Positions 26,035-34,369 of a stretch of DNA of 64,000 bases are shown in pieces. Below the pieces are notes generated by a model. The model saw only the letters and a program-made list of their open reading frames with translations. It searched no databases and was not told the DNA's origin. This DNA is from Pseudomonas urmiensis (GTDB lineage: Bacteria > Pseudomonadota > Gammaproteobacteria > Pseudomonadales > Pseudomonadaceae): contig NZ_JABWRE020000001.1 of NCBI RefSeq assembly GCF_014268815.2, positions 2,547,001-2,611,000 of the forward strand. The letters run 5' to 3'. Within the stretch, counting starts at the first letter, position 1, and the number at the start of each line of letters is the position of its first letter. Made by a program: the position numbers and the translations under genes.

Positions 26035-26960
26035 AACCGCTGGTTCTGCTGTCGACCGATCAAACGCTGCTTGGCCAGCTCCAGGCGGCGTTCGCCCGCA
26101 ACGCCCCCCAGCTGCCAGTGGTACTGGCTGACGACCCCCTCGCCGAACAGGCGCAGGTGGCCGCCTGCTGGTTTCCACCCGTAGGCAGCCTGGGCGGCTT
26201 GCCCAACTTGAAACTGATTCACTCGGTGGCGGCGGGCGTCGACCACCTGGCCAGCGACCCCAGTCAACCTGCCCTGCCGGTGTGCCGGGTGGTCGACCCG
26301 GCGCACCGCCAGGGCATGGCCGAGTACGTGCGCTGGGCGGTGATCCACTATCATCGCGATTTCGACCTGGCCATGGCCCAGCAGCAACGCCAGTTGTGGC
26401 TGCGTCACCCGCAGCGACCGGCGGCTGATTTTCATATCGGCGTGATGGGGCTGGGTTCGCTGGGCGGCCCGATTGCTGCCGAGCTGGCAGCGGCGGGCTA
26501 TGCGGTACGTGGCTGGGCGCGCAGCGAAAAACAGCTCCCAGGGGTACGCACCTTCGCTGGCAGCGCTGAGTTCAACGGCTTTCTCGACGGCCTCGACCTG
26601 TTGGTGAATCTGCTGCCGCTGACCGAGTCGACCCGTGGCATTCTCTGCCGACAAACCTTTCAAGCGCTGGCCCCGGGGGCGGCCGTGATCAACTGTGGGC
26701 GCGGCCAGCATCTGCACCAGCAAGACCTGATCGCAGCGGTCGGCAGCGGGCGCTTGCGTGGTGCGTTACTGGACGTCTTTGACCAAGAGCCGCTGCCCAC
26801 GGATAACCCGCTGTGGAGCACGCCAGGGATTGTCGTCACCCCGCACATGGCTTCCTGCGCCTCGCACGACTGCATTGCCCAGCAGGTGGCGGAGAATGCG
26901 CGGCGCTTGGCCGGTGCAGAGCCCTTGCTGAACCGGGTGGACCCGGCGCTTGGTTACTGA
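26031..26960 (+). CDS. D-2-hydroxyacid dehydrogenase (GhrA-like)
   Basis: A 309-residue enzyme of the glyoxylate/hydroxypyruvate reductase A branch (E. coli GhrA has 312). It carries the NAD(P) motif GLGSLGGPIAAE, the substrate Arg in NCGRGQHL, the catalytic Glu in FDQEPLP and His in TPHMAS. It would reduce a 2-oxo acid such as glyoxylate or hydroxypyruvate, or run in reverse. Start ATG 26031 overlaps the aldolase stop; a TTG six bases earlier is not needed. It ends ten bases from the convergent glcC gene. Confidence 0.9.
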   Translation: MKPLVLLSTDQTLLGQLQAAFARNAPQLPVVLADDPLAEQAQVAACWFPPVGSLGGLPNLKLIHSVAAGVDHLASDPSQPALPVCRVVDPAHRQGMAEYVRWAVIHYHRDFDLAMAQQQRQLWLRHPQRPAADFHIGVMGLGSLGGPIAAELAAAGYAVRGWARSEKQLPGVRTFAGSAEFNGFLDGLDLLVNLLPLTESTRGILCRQTFQALAPGAAVINCGRGQHLHQQDLIAAVGSGRLRGALLDVFDQEPLPTDNPLWSTPGIVVTPHMASCASHDCIAQQVAENARRLAGAEPLLNRVDPALGY

Positions 26961-26970
26961 AGGGCAGTGT

Positions 26971-27735
26971 TCAGCGCCAGCCATCCATACGCATGGTCGC
27001 CCTGACCAAGCGCTGCTCCTCCTGCTCGATCTCGCGCAGGCTGTCGCGAATGCCGTTGATGTGTTCCCGCGCCGCACGCTGCGCCTGCTCGGGCAACTGC
27101 TCCATCACCGCCTGGTACAACCGCGCATGCTGGCGATCGATCTGGCGCTTTTGCGCCGGGCGGCAATAGAGGTTGTTGACCGAGGCGAACACGGTGCTCA
27201 GGGTCAGGTCGCTGAGTGATTGCAGGGTATGTACCAGCACCGGATTGTGCGACGCCTCGCTGATGGCACGGTGAAAAGCATGGTCGCGGCGAGCATGCTC
27301 TCGCGGGTCGAGGCTGTCGCTGGCGGCGTGCGCGGCCAGCATGTCTTCGTAGCGGCGGCGGATCAGCAGGCGGTCGACATCGGTCGCCCGCAGCGCTGCC
27401 AGGCGCGCGGATTCGGCTTCCAGCAGCGCGCGCACTTCCAACAGGTCGAACAGCGTGCGCGGCTGCGAGCTGAACAGGTGCATCAGCGGGCTAAGGCTGT
27501 CGCGCCCGCTGAGCTGGGCCACGAACGAACCGCGGCCCTGTTCGGTATCGATGATGCCGCGCCCGCGCAGGATGCGCAGGCCCTCACGCAGCGCCGAACG
27601 CGAGCAGCCAAGCTTTTCCACCAAACGCCGCTCCGAAGGCAGGGCCTGGCCGACCTTGAGTACGCCATCGACGATCAACTTCTCCACCCGCTCAGCCACC
27701 TGATCGGCGACTTGGGTCTTGCCCTCTGCGCTCAT
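26971..27735 (-). CDS. glcC: GlcC-type FadR/GntR transcriptional regulator
   Basis: A 254-residue FadR-family repressor/activator: GntR winged helix at 5-72 (QVADQVAERVEKLIVDGVLKVGQALPSERRLVEKLGCSRSALREGLRILRGRGII) and an FCD effector domain with RREHARRDHAFHR-type metal-binding histidines. It is divergent from glcD, as glcC is in E. coli, where it activates the glc operon in response to glycolate. GGAGAGG precedes the ATG at 27735; the longer frame starts from a TTG. Palindromic operators lie between it and glcD. Confidence 0.9.
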   Translation of the reverse strand: MSAEGKTQVADQVAERVEKLIVDGVLKVGQALPSERRLVEKLGCSRSALREGLRILRGRGIIDTEQGRGSFVAQLSGRDSLSPLMHLFSSQPRTLFDLLEVRALLEAESARLAALRATDVDRLLIRRRYEDMLAAHAASDSLDPREHARRDHAFHRAISEASHNPVLVHTLQSLSDLTLSTVFASVNNLYCRPAQKRQIDRQHARLYQAVMEQLPEQAQRAAREHINGIRDSLREIEQEEQRLVRATMRMDGWR

Positions 27736-27746
27736 GCACCTCTCCA

Positions 27747-27761
27747 ACTGGTAGGACCACT
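27747..27761. promoter_or_regulatory. Imperfect GlcC operator ACTGGTAGGACCACT
   Basis: The left half and centre are identical to the perfect site at 27832; the right arm is ACCACT instead of ACCAGT. It begins 11 bases upstream of the glcC start codon, so it probably serves autoregulation. Confidence 0.6.
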
Positions 27762-27831
27762 GGTATCAGCTCACTGACCTCAGCCGCAACGGGCCAGGTA
27801 CTGCCCTATTTGAAGGTAGCAGTTCTGAAAA

Positions 27832-27848
27832 AACTGGTAGGACCAGTT
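27832..27848. promoter_or_regulatory. Perfect GlcC operator AACTGGTAGGACCAGTT
   Basis: A perfect palindrome with 7-base arms and 3-base centre. It fits the TGGT-N3-ACCA core known for FadR-subfamily regulators such as PdhR, LldR and GlcC. It lies 116 bases upstream of the glcD ATG. Confidence 0.78.
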
Positions 27849-27963
27849 ACGCAATCGCTCGACCACAGCGCCGTTCACGCGCACGCTGGAGTGGTCACAG
27901 CTATGCCGGAAATCGGGCTCTTGGTGGCTTGGACAACTACAAGAATCTTGGCGAGTGAACCTG

Positions 27964-29463
27964 ATGAATATCCTCTACGACGAACGCGTAGATGGGCCGC
28001 TGCCAGCTATCGACCAGCGACAGTTGCTGCTGGCCCTGCGCGATGCCCTGCCCGACCTTGAGATTCTGCACCGCAACGAAGACCTCAAGCCCTACGAGTG
28101 CGATGGCCTCTCGGCCTACCGCACAGTGCCGCTGCTGGTGGTTCTGCCCGAGCGCCTGGAACAGGTGCAAACCTTGCTCAAGCTCTGCCATCAACGCGGG
28201 GTGCCGGTAGTGGCTCGCGGAGCCGGCACTGGCCTGTCGGGCGGCGCCTTGCCGCTGAGCAAGGGCATCTTGCTGGTGATGGCGCGCTTCAACCGTATCC
28301 TTGAGGTCAATGCGCAGGGGCGTTACGCCCGCGTCCAGCCGGGTGTGCGTAACCTGGCGATCTCCCAGGCGGCAGCGCCCTATGGCATGTACTACGCGCC
28401 TGATCCATCGTCGCAGATCGCCTGTTCGATCGGCGGCAATGTCGCTGAGAACGCCGGTGGCGTGCACTGCTTGAAGTACGGCCTGACCGTGCACAACCTG
28501 CTCAAGGTGGAAATCCTCACCATCGAGGGCGAGCGCCTGACCCTGGGCAGCGATGCCTTGGACAGCCCAGGCTTCGACCTGTTGGCGTTGTTCACCGGCT
28601 CCGAGGGCATGCTTGGGATCGTCACCGAAGTCACCGTCAAGCTGCTGCCCAAGCCGCAGGTGGCGCGGGTGCTGCTGGCCAGCTTCGAGCGGGTCGAGGA
28701 CGCGGGTCGAGCGGTGGCCGAGATCATCGCCGCCGGGATCATCCCAGGGGGGTTGGAGATGATGGACAACCTGGCGATTCGCGCCGCTGAAGACTTCATT
28801 CATGCCGGCTATCCGGTCGAGGCTGCGGCGATCCTGCTGTGCGAGCTCGATGGCGTCGAGGCCGATGTACAGGACGACTGCGAACGGGTGCAGGCGGTGC
28901 TCGAACAGGCCGGTGCCAGCGAGGTCCGGCTGGCCTGTGATGAGGCCGAGCGCGTGCGCTTCTGGGCCGGGCGCAAGAACGCCTTCCCGGCCGTGGGGCG
29001 GATATCGCCGGATTACTACTGCATGGACGGCACCATCCCTCGCCGCGAGTTGCCACGGGTGCTCAAGGGCATTGCCGAGCTGTCCGAGCAACATGGCTTG
29101 CGGGTGGCCAACGTTTTCCACGCTGGGGACGGCAACATGCACCCGTTGATCCTGTTCGATGCCAACCTGCCGGGCGAGCTGGAGCGGGCCGAGGCGATCG
29201 GCGGCAAGATCCTAGAGTTGTGCGTGGCGGTTGGCGGCAGCATTACCGGCGAGCATGGCGTGGGGCGCGAAAAGATCAACCAGATGTGCGCCCAGTTCAA
29301 CAGCGACGAAATCACCCTGTTCCACGCGGTCAAGGCCGCGTTCGACCCGCAAGGCCTGCTCAACCCCGGCAAGAACATCCCGACCCTGCACCGCTGCGCT
29401 GAATTCGGCGCGATGCACGTGCACCACGGCCAGTTGCCCTTCCCTGACCTGGAGCGTTTCTGA
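27964..29463 (+). CDS. glcD: Glycolate oxidase FAD-linked subunit GlcD
   Basis: A 499-residue flavoprotein, the same length as E. coli GlcD and nearly collinear with it (MNILYDERVDG, YECDGLSAYRT, RGAGTGLSGGALPL, YAPDPSSQIACSIGGN, GRKNAFPAVGRISPDYYCMD, VFHAGDGNMHPLILFD, GEHGVGREKINQMCAQF). It has an FAD-binding PCMH domain at about 50-230 and a C-terminal FAD-oxidase domain. With GlcE and GlcF it oxidises glycolate to glyoxylate at the inner face of the membrane. I chose ATG 27964 by agreement with GlcD; an in-frame GTG lies at 27955. Its stop overlaps the glcE start (TGATG). Confidence 0.96.
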   Translation: MNILYDERVDGPLPAIDQRQLLLALRDALPDLEILHRNEDLKPYECDGLSAYRTVPLLVVLPERLEQVQTLLKLCHQRGVPVVARGAGTGLSGGALPLSKGILLVMARFNRILEVNAQGRYARVQPGVRNLAISQAAAPYGMYYAPDPSSQIACSIGGNVAENAGGVHCLKYGLTVHNLLKVEILTIEGERLTLGSDALDSPGFDLLALFTGSEGMLGIVTEVTVKLLPKPQVARVLLASFERVEDAGRAVAEIIAAGIIPGGLEMMDNLAIRAAEDFIHAGYPVEAAAILLCELDGVEADVQDDCERVQAVLEQAGASEVRLACDEAERVRFWAGRKNAFPAVGRISPDYYCMDGTIPRRELPRVLKGIAELSEQHGLRVANVFHAGDGNMHPLILFDANLPGELERAEAIGGKILELCVAVGGSITGEHGVGREKINQMCAQFNSDEITLFHAVKAAFDPQGLLNPGKNIPTLHRCAEFGAMHVHHGQLPFPDLERF

Positions 29464-30515
29464 TGAGCATGGACCGCGACCTCAGCCAGGACCTGCTCGA
29501 ACAGGTCAACCAGGCCCTCAACCTTGGCAACCCGCTGCGCATCCAGGGTGGCAACAGCAAGGCCATGCTCGGCAATCCGGTGGCCGGTGAGATCGTCGAT
29601 ACCCGCGGCCATCGCGGCATCGTCAGCTATGACCCGACCGAGCTGGTACTCACCGCCCGCGCCGGGACGCCATTGCTGGAAATCGAAGCCGCGCTGCATG
29701 AAGCCGGGCAGATGCTGCCCTGCGAGCCGCCGCACCTGGGGCCCAACGCGACACTGGGCGGCATGGTTGCGGCGGGTTTGTCCGGGCCGCGTCGGCCTTG
29801 GGCTGGCTCGGTGCGCGACTATGTGCTGGGCACGCGGCTGATCACCGGCCACGGCAAGCTGCTGCGCTTTGGCGGCGAGGTGATGAAGAACGTCGCCGGC
29901 TACGATGTCTCGCGGTTGATGGCGGGCAGTTTCGGCTGCCTCGGGCTGCTCACCGAGGTGTCACTCAAGGTGCTGCCACAGCCGCGGCAAACCTTGAGCC
30001 TGCGCCTGGCAATGGACAGCCATCAGGCCCTGGCCGAGCTGGCCGAATGGGGCCAACAGCCGCTGCCGATCAGCGCCGCCTGCCACGATGGCGAGGCGCT
30101 TTATCTACGCCTTGAAGGCGGTGAAGGCTCGGTGCTGTCAGCGCGCCAGCGGCTGGGTGGCGAGACCCTCGACAACCGTTTCTGGAGCGACCTGCGTGAG
30201 CAACGCCTGGCGTTTTTCAAGGCCCCAGAACCGCTGTGGCGGTTGTCCGTGCCCACTGCCACCGGTGAACTGCAACTGCCCGGGCGCCAGCTGATCGACT
30301 GGGGAGGCGCTCAGCGTTGGCTGAAGTCTTCGGCCCCAGCGGCGCAGATCCGCGCGCAGCTGGCCGAGGTTGGCGGCCATGCCACCGGCTATACCGCCGG
30401 CACGGACAGCACGGCGCCGCTGGCAGAGGCGTTGCTGCGTTATCACCGCGCGCTCAAGCAGCAGCTCGACCCCCAGGGTATCTTCAACCCTGGCCGCCTG
30501 TTTCCAGACCTGTGA
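29463..30515 (+). CDS. glcE: Glycolate oxidase subunit GlcE
   Basis: A 350-residue FAD-binding subunit with a PCMH-type domain in the first half (LRIQGGNSKAMLG, LTARAGTPLLEIEAAL, LGPNATLGGMVAAGLSGPRRP, VMKNVAGYDVSRLMAGSFG) and the C-terminal LKQQLDPQGIFNPGRL that closes family members. It forms the glycolate oxidase complex with GlcD and GlcF. The start overlaps the glcD stop by one base. Confidence 0.95.
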   Translation: MSMDRDLSQDLLEQVNQALNLGNPLRIQGGNSKAMLGNPVAGEIVDTRGHRGIVSYDPTELVLTARAGTPLLEIEAALHEAGQMLPCEPPHLGPNATLGGMVAAGLSGPRRPWAGSVRDYVLGTRLITGHGKLLRFGGEVMKNVAGYDVSRLMAGSFGCLGLLTEVSLKVLPQPRQTLSLRLAMDSHQALAELAEWGQQPLPISAACHDGEALYLRLEGGEGSVLSARQRLGGETLDNRFWSDLREQRLAFFKAPEPLWRLSVPTATGELQLPGRQLIDWGGAQRWLKSSAPAAQIRAQLAEVGGHATGYTAGTDSTAPLAEALLRYHRALKQQLDPQGIFNPGRLFPDL

Positions 30516-30524
30516 GGCCACGCC

Positions 30525-31751
30525 ATGCAAACCACTCTGAGTGAATCGAGCAAGCGCCTGGCTCGCGCCGAAGAGGCCGAGAGCATCCTGCGCTCATGCG
30601 TGCACTGCGGCTTCTGCACGGCCACCTGCCCCACCTATCAATTGCTCGGCGACGAGTTGGATGGGCCACGCGGACGGATCTACCTGATCAAGCAAGTGCT
30701 TGAAGGTGAACCGGTCAGCGCCAGCACCCAGCTGCACCTGGACCGCTGCCTGACCTGCCGCAACTGCGAAACCACCTGCCCGTCGGGGGTCAAGTATCAC
30801 GACCTGCTGGACATCGGCCGCGCAGTGGTCGAGCAGCAGGTACCGCGGCCATTGTCCCAGCGCCTGCTGCGCGAAGGCCTGCGCGCAGTAGTGCCGCACC
30901 CGACCCTGTTCAAAGCCCTGGCCCGCACCGGTCAGGCCCTGCGGCCGGTGCTACCGGCCAGCCTCAAGGCCAAGTTGCCGGCGCAGGTAGTCGCTCCCGG
31001 CCAGCGCCCGCAGGCGCGCCATGCGCGTCGCGTGCTGCTGCTCGAAGGTTGCGTGCAGCCGGCGCTTTCGCCCAATACCAACGCGGCTGCCGCGCGCTTG
31101 CTCGACCGCCTGGGGATCAGCGTCGAACCGGCCCGCGAGGCCGGCTGCTGCGGCGCGGTCGACTATCACCTCAACGCCCAGGCGCAAGGCCTGCAGCGCG
31201 CCCGGCGCAATATCGACGCCTGGTGGCCAGCGGTCGAGGCCGGCGCCGAGGCCATTGTGCAAACCGCCAGTGGCTGCGGTGCGTTCGTGCGTGAATACGG
31301 CCATCTGTTGGAGCACGATCCACACTATGCCGCCAAGGCAGCACGAGTCAGCGCCTTGGCCCGCGACCTGGTCGAGGTGCTGCGCGACGAGCCCATCGAG
31401 CGCCTTGGCGTGTGCGCCGAACAGCGCCTGGCCTTCCACTGCCCGTGCACCCTGCAACATGCGCTCAAGCTTGGCGGTGAGGTAGAACGGCTGTTGCGCC
31501 GCCTTGGCTTCACCCTCACCGCAGTGCCCGACGGCCACTTGTGCTGCGGCTCGGCCGGAACCTACTCGCTGACCCAGCCGCAGCTGTCGCGGCAGTTGCG
31601 CGACAACCGCATCAATGCCCTTGAGAGTGGCAAACCGCAACTCATCGCCACCGCCAATATCGGCTGCCAGACCCACCTCGATGGCGCTGGGAGGACACCG
31701 GTACGGCACTGGATCGAAATCGTCGAAGCAGCCCTCAATCAGGAGATTTGA
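30525..31751 (+). CDS. glcF: Glycolate oxidase iron-sulfur subunit GlcF
   Basis: A 408-residue protein with two 4Fe-4S motifs near the N terminus: CVHCGFCTATCP (Cys25, 28, 31, 35) and CLTCRNCETTCP (Cys75, 78, 81, 85). Two CCG domains of the heterodisulfide-reductase type follow (EAGCCGAVDYH; HLCCGSAGTYSLTQP). It passes electrons from GlcD/GlcE to the respiratory chain. It is 9 bases after glcE. Confidence 0.96.
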   Translation: MQTTLSESSKRLARAEEAESILRSCVHCGFCTATCPTYQLLGDELDGPRGRIYLIKQVLEGEPVSASTQLHLDRCLTCRNCETTCPSGVKYHDLLDIGRAVVEQQVPRPLSQRLLREGLRAVVPHPTLFKALARTGQALRPVLPASLKAKLPAQVVAPGQRPQARHARRVLLLEGCVQPALSPNTNAAAARLLDRLGISVEPAREAGCCGAVDYHLNAQAQGLQRARRNIDAWWPAVEAGAEAIVQTASGCGAFVREYGHLLEHDPHYAAKAARVSALARDLVEVLRDEPIERLGVCAEQRLAFHCPCTLQHALKLGGEVERLLRRLGFTLTAVPDGHLCCGSAGTYSLTQPQLSRQLRDNRINALESGKPQLIATANIGCQTHLDGAGRTPVRHWIEIVEAALNQEI

Positions 31752-31753
31752 CC

Positions 31754-32152
31754 ATGCACAGCAAGTCGGTATTGGGCCAGGCGGAGGTCGCCCGGCTGCT
31801 CGCCGCGGCCCGCCAGGATGCGCAGATTCATCAGTGGCAGGTGACCATCGCGGTGGTCGATGATGGCGGCCATCCACTGGCCCTGGAGCGTATGGATGGC
31901 TGCGCCCCGGCCAGCGCCTACATCGCCATGGAAAAAGCCCGCAGCGCGGCGCTTGGCCGACGCGAAACACGCGATTACGAGCAGATGGTCAATGGCGGGC
32001 GCACGGCGTTCGTTACCGCGCCTATGTTGACCAGCCTGGAAGGCGGCGTGCCGCTGCGGGTCGATGGCCAGGTGGTGGGCGCAATTGGCGTTTCCGGGGT
32101 CAAGCCCGAGCAGGATGCCCAAGTGGCCAAAGCCGGTGCGGCGGCGTTGTGA
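31754..32152 (+). CDS. glcG: GlcG/HbpS family heme-binding protein
   Basis: A 132-residue small protein of the GlcG/HbpS family: VTIAVVDDGGHPLALERMDG, SAYIAMEKARSAALG and GGVPLRVDGQVVGAIGVSG. In E. coli the homologue closes the glc operon; relatives bind heme or cobalamin but its task in glycolate use is not settled. AGGAGA precedes ATG 31754, and an in-frame TTG at 31748 is less likely. It begins two bases after the glcF stop. Confidence 0.92.
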   Translation: MHSKSVLGQAEVARLLAAARQDAQIHQWQVTIAVVDDGGHPLALERMDGCAPASAYIAMEKARSAALGRRETRDYEQMVNGGRTAFVTAPMLTSLEGGVPLRVDGQVVGAIGVSGVKPEQDAQVAKAGAAAL

Positions 32153-32206
32153 CACTATGGCCGCCACCCCGCAGTACCGGCCCATCACTGGCTGGGATCG
32201 GCGTAA

Positions 32207-32788
32207 TCAATCCCGCTCGTCGATCACCAGCGGCTCGCCGATGGTGTAGAAATGCCCGCCTGCAACGTAGTGCAAGCTGCGCAGGCTGGCGTCGGCATGC
32301 TCGTAACGCCAGTGGCCATCCTTGAACACGCGATCGTCTGCCCAGGCCGCGACCACCTCTGCGATGAACAAGTCATAGGTGTTCTGGTTGTGCGGCTCGT
32401 CGATCACCCGGCACATCAGCCAGGCTGAACAATCATTGACCAAAGGCGCTGGATAGCCCTCGATACGCGTCAATTGCACACCAATACGCGCCAGCTTGGC
32501 GGGGTCGTCGAGCTGGCTGCGGGTGCCAACCTGATGGGTCAGGCGCGCTTGCGCGGCGGTGGGTAGCTGCAGCACGAACCAGCCACTGCCCTCCACCAAT
32601 TGCCGAGTGCGGGTGCTTTTATCGAGCACCACGGTGACCTTGGGCGGGGCGAAGTCCAGCGCGCAGGCCCAGGCGGCGGCCATGACATTCTCAACCCCTG
32701 CGTGCCCTGCCGACACCAGTACGGTCGGACCATGATTGAGCAAGCGATAGGCTTTGTTCAGGTCGACAGGCTGAAAATGGCTGTTCAT
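32207..32788 (-). CDS. Flavin reductase family protein (FMN-binding split barrel)
   Basis: A 193-residue protein like flavoredoxin/flavin reductases: YRLLNHGPTVLVSAGHAGVENVMAAAWACALDFAPPKVTVVLDKSTRTRQLVEGSGWFVLQLP, the flavin-binding half of the split barrel. It may supply reduced flavin to monooxygenases or act on other electron acceptors. GGAGTCTCA precedes ATG 32788. It is transcribed alone. Confidence 0.87.
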   Translation of the reverse strand: MNSHFQPVDLNKAYRLLNHGPTVLVSAGHAGVENVMAAAWACALDFAPPKVTVVLDKSTRTRQLVEGSGWFVLQLPTAAQARLTHQVGTRSQLDDPAKLARIGVQLTRIEGYPAPLVNDCSAWLMCRVIDEPHNQNTYDLFIAEVVAAWADDRVFKDGHWRYEHADASLRSLHYVAGGHFYTIGEPLVIDERD

Positions 32789-33019
32789 TGAGACTCCTCG
32801 GGACTGCACGGTAGACGTAACAGCAATTGTGCCGAACAGCTCACATCCCTGCCAGCCAGTCTGGCCTCAGGGACAGCTCAGGCGGCGAAGGCCATGAACA
32901 AGGAAAAGTCCTACCCGAAACACGGAAACGCCTTACTTGTGGGTCGGGCCACTCAGAAACATGATCCCACAGCCACGATTCAGTCGAGATAAGGCGCACA
33001 CTTTCCAGGAGGTCTCCCC

Positions 33020-33358
33020 GTGCTCTCACAACGTCGCTGTACCACTGAGCTTCGCCACACCCTACGCCAATTGCTTGCTCACGATATAAGCAACCCGGAA
33101 GACGACCCGCACCTATCCGGCGTGCTGTTTTTCTGCGCCACCGACGAGCAGACCCGGCAGTTGGTCGAGCGCATCGAACTGCTGGCCAGCGAAGCGTTTT
33201 TTGACCCGTCGGGCCGGGCCATTCGTGAACGGATGCGCGCCGCCGCAGTGGACGGCGTGCGGATCAAGCAAAAGCGCAAGGCGCCGCAAGACGAGACGGT
33301 GATCCGTATTGCCCTGCCAGAAAAGGGCTATATCACCGTCAGTACAGCGCGGTTTTGA
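33020..33358 (+). CDS. Conserved hypothetical protein
   Basis: A 112-residue soluble protein with a GTG start placed seven bases after a strong CAGGAGG. I do not recognise a domain. The N-terminal half is acidic and helical; the middle (VRIKQKRK, about residues 74-84) is basic and the end (VIRIALPEKGYITVSTARF) looks like beta strands. No signal peptide or membrane segment. It has no operon partner. Confidence 0.7.
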   Translation: MLSQRRCTTELRHTLRQLLAHDISNPEDDPHLSGVLFFCATDEQTRQLVERIELLASEAFFDPSGRAIRERMRAAAVDGVRIKQKRKAPQDETVIRIALPEKGYITVSTARF

Positions 33359-33483
33359 AACCTCGAACACACTGATTGTTGCCGTGAAGTCAAAGAACAA
33401 ATGCGCCGCTGTGGCTATTTCACCGGCGCTCAGGGCAGCCATACTGAACCTCTTCTCTCGTACCTCAGCAAGGAGTTCACCCT

Positions 33484-34287
33484 ATGACTGTCCCTGCCCT
33501 CGGCCTCGGCACCTTCCGGCTCAAAGACCAGGTGGTCATCGATTCGGTGCGCACTGCTCTGGAGATTGGCTACCGGGCCATCGATACCGCGCAGATCTAC
33601 GGCAACGAAGCCGAGGTCGGCCAAGCCATCGCCGACAGCGGCGTGCCGCGCAGCGAGCTGTTCCTGACCAGTAAGATCTGGACCGAAAATCTGGGCGCCG
33701 ACAAGCTGATCCCCAGCCTCAAGGAAAGCCTGAGCAAACTGCGCACCGACTATCTGGACCTGACCCTGATTCACTGGCCATCGCCCCAAGGCGCAGTGCC
33801 GGTCGCCGAATTCATGGGCGCCCTGGTAGAAGCGCAGAAACAAGGCCTGACCCGGCATATCGGCGTGTCCAATTTCACCATCGACTTGTTGCAGCAAGCC
33901 ATCGACGCAGTCGGCGAAGGCGTGATCATTACCAACCAGATCGAGCTGCACCCCTATTTGCAGAATCGCAAGCTGGTGGGCTTCATGCAGCAGCACGGCA
34001 TTGGCGTGACCTCGTACATGACCCTGGGCTACGGCAAGGTGCTGCACGATCCTGTGATCCAGGCGATCGCCCAGCAGCACGGCGCCACTGCCGCGCAAGT
34101 AGCCCTGGCCTGGGCCATGCAGTTGGGTTACGCGGTCATCCCCTCCTCCACCAAGCGGGAAAACCTGGCCGGCAATTTCAAAGCTGGCGCATTGCGCTTG
34201 AGCGATGCAGACATGGCGCAAATCGCCGCACTGGAGCGGGCTGAACGCCTGGTCAGCCCAGAGAGCCTGGCGCCTGCCTGGGACTGA
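33484..34287 (+). CDS. Aldo/keto reductase (2,5-diketo-D-gluconate reductase B-like)
   Basis: A 267-residue aldo/keto reductase the size of E. coli Dkg[31 protein letters not shown] (catalytic Asp and Tyr), [11 protein letters not shown] (catalytic Lys), [10 protein letters not shown] (catalytic His) and [15 protein letters not shown] for NADPH binding. Natural substrates of DkgB-type enzymes include methylglyoxal and other aldehydes. AAGGAG precedes the ATG. Confidence 0.91.
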   Translation: MTVPALGLGTFRLKDQVVIDSVRTALEIGYRAIDTAQIYGNEAEVGQAIADSGVPRSELFLTSKIWTENLGADKLIPSLKESLSKLRTDYLDLTLIHWPSPQGAVPVAEFMGALVEAQKQGLTRHIGVSNFTIDLLQQAIDAVGEGVIITNQIELHPYLQNRKLVGFMQQHGIGVTSYMTLGYGKVLHDPVIQAIAQQHGATAAQVALAWAMQLGYAVIPSSTKRENLAGNFKAGALRLSDADMAQIAALERAERLVSPESLAPAWD

Positions 34288-34294
34288 AAGCCCT

Positions 34295-34313
34295 GGGGCC
34301 GCCGCGCGGCCCC
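34295..34313. terminator. GC-rich hairpin between the reductase and MocR genes
   Basis: GGGGCCGC and GCGGCCCC form a perfect 8-base stem with a 3-base loop, eight bases after the aldo/keto reductase stop. No T-run follows, so termination is uncertain. Confidence 0.35.
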
Positions 34314-34369
34314 AACACGCTGGGGTCGAATGGATTATCCTGAGCGCACTATCGCTTCGGGAACACCCC

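Noticed and set aside
32920..33000. Short open frame MNKEKSYPKHGNALLVGRAT... (32 codons, from about 32896)
   Set aside because: No ribosome binding site, no family resemblance and no structural context; likely chance.
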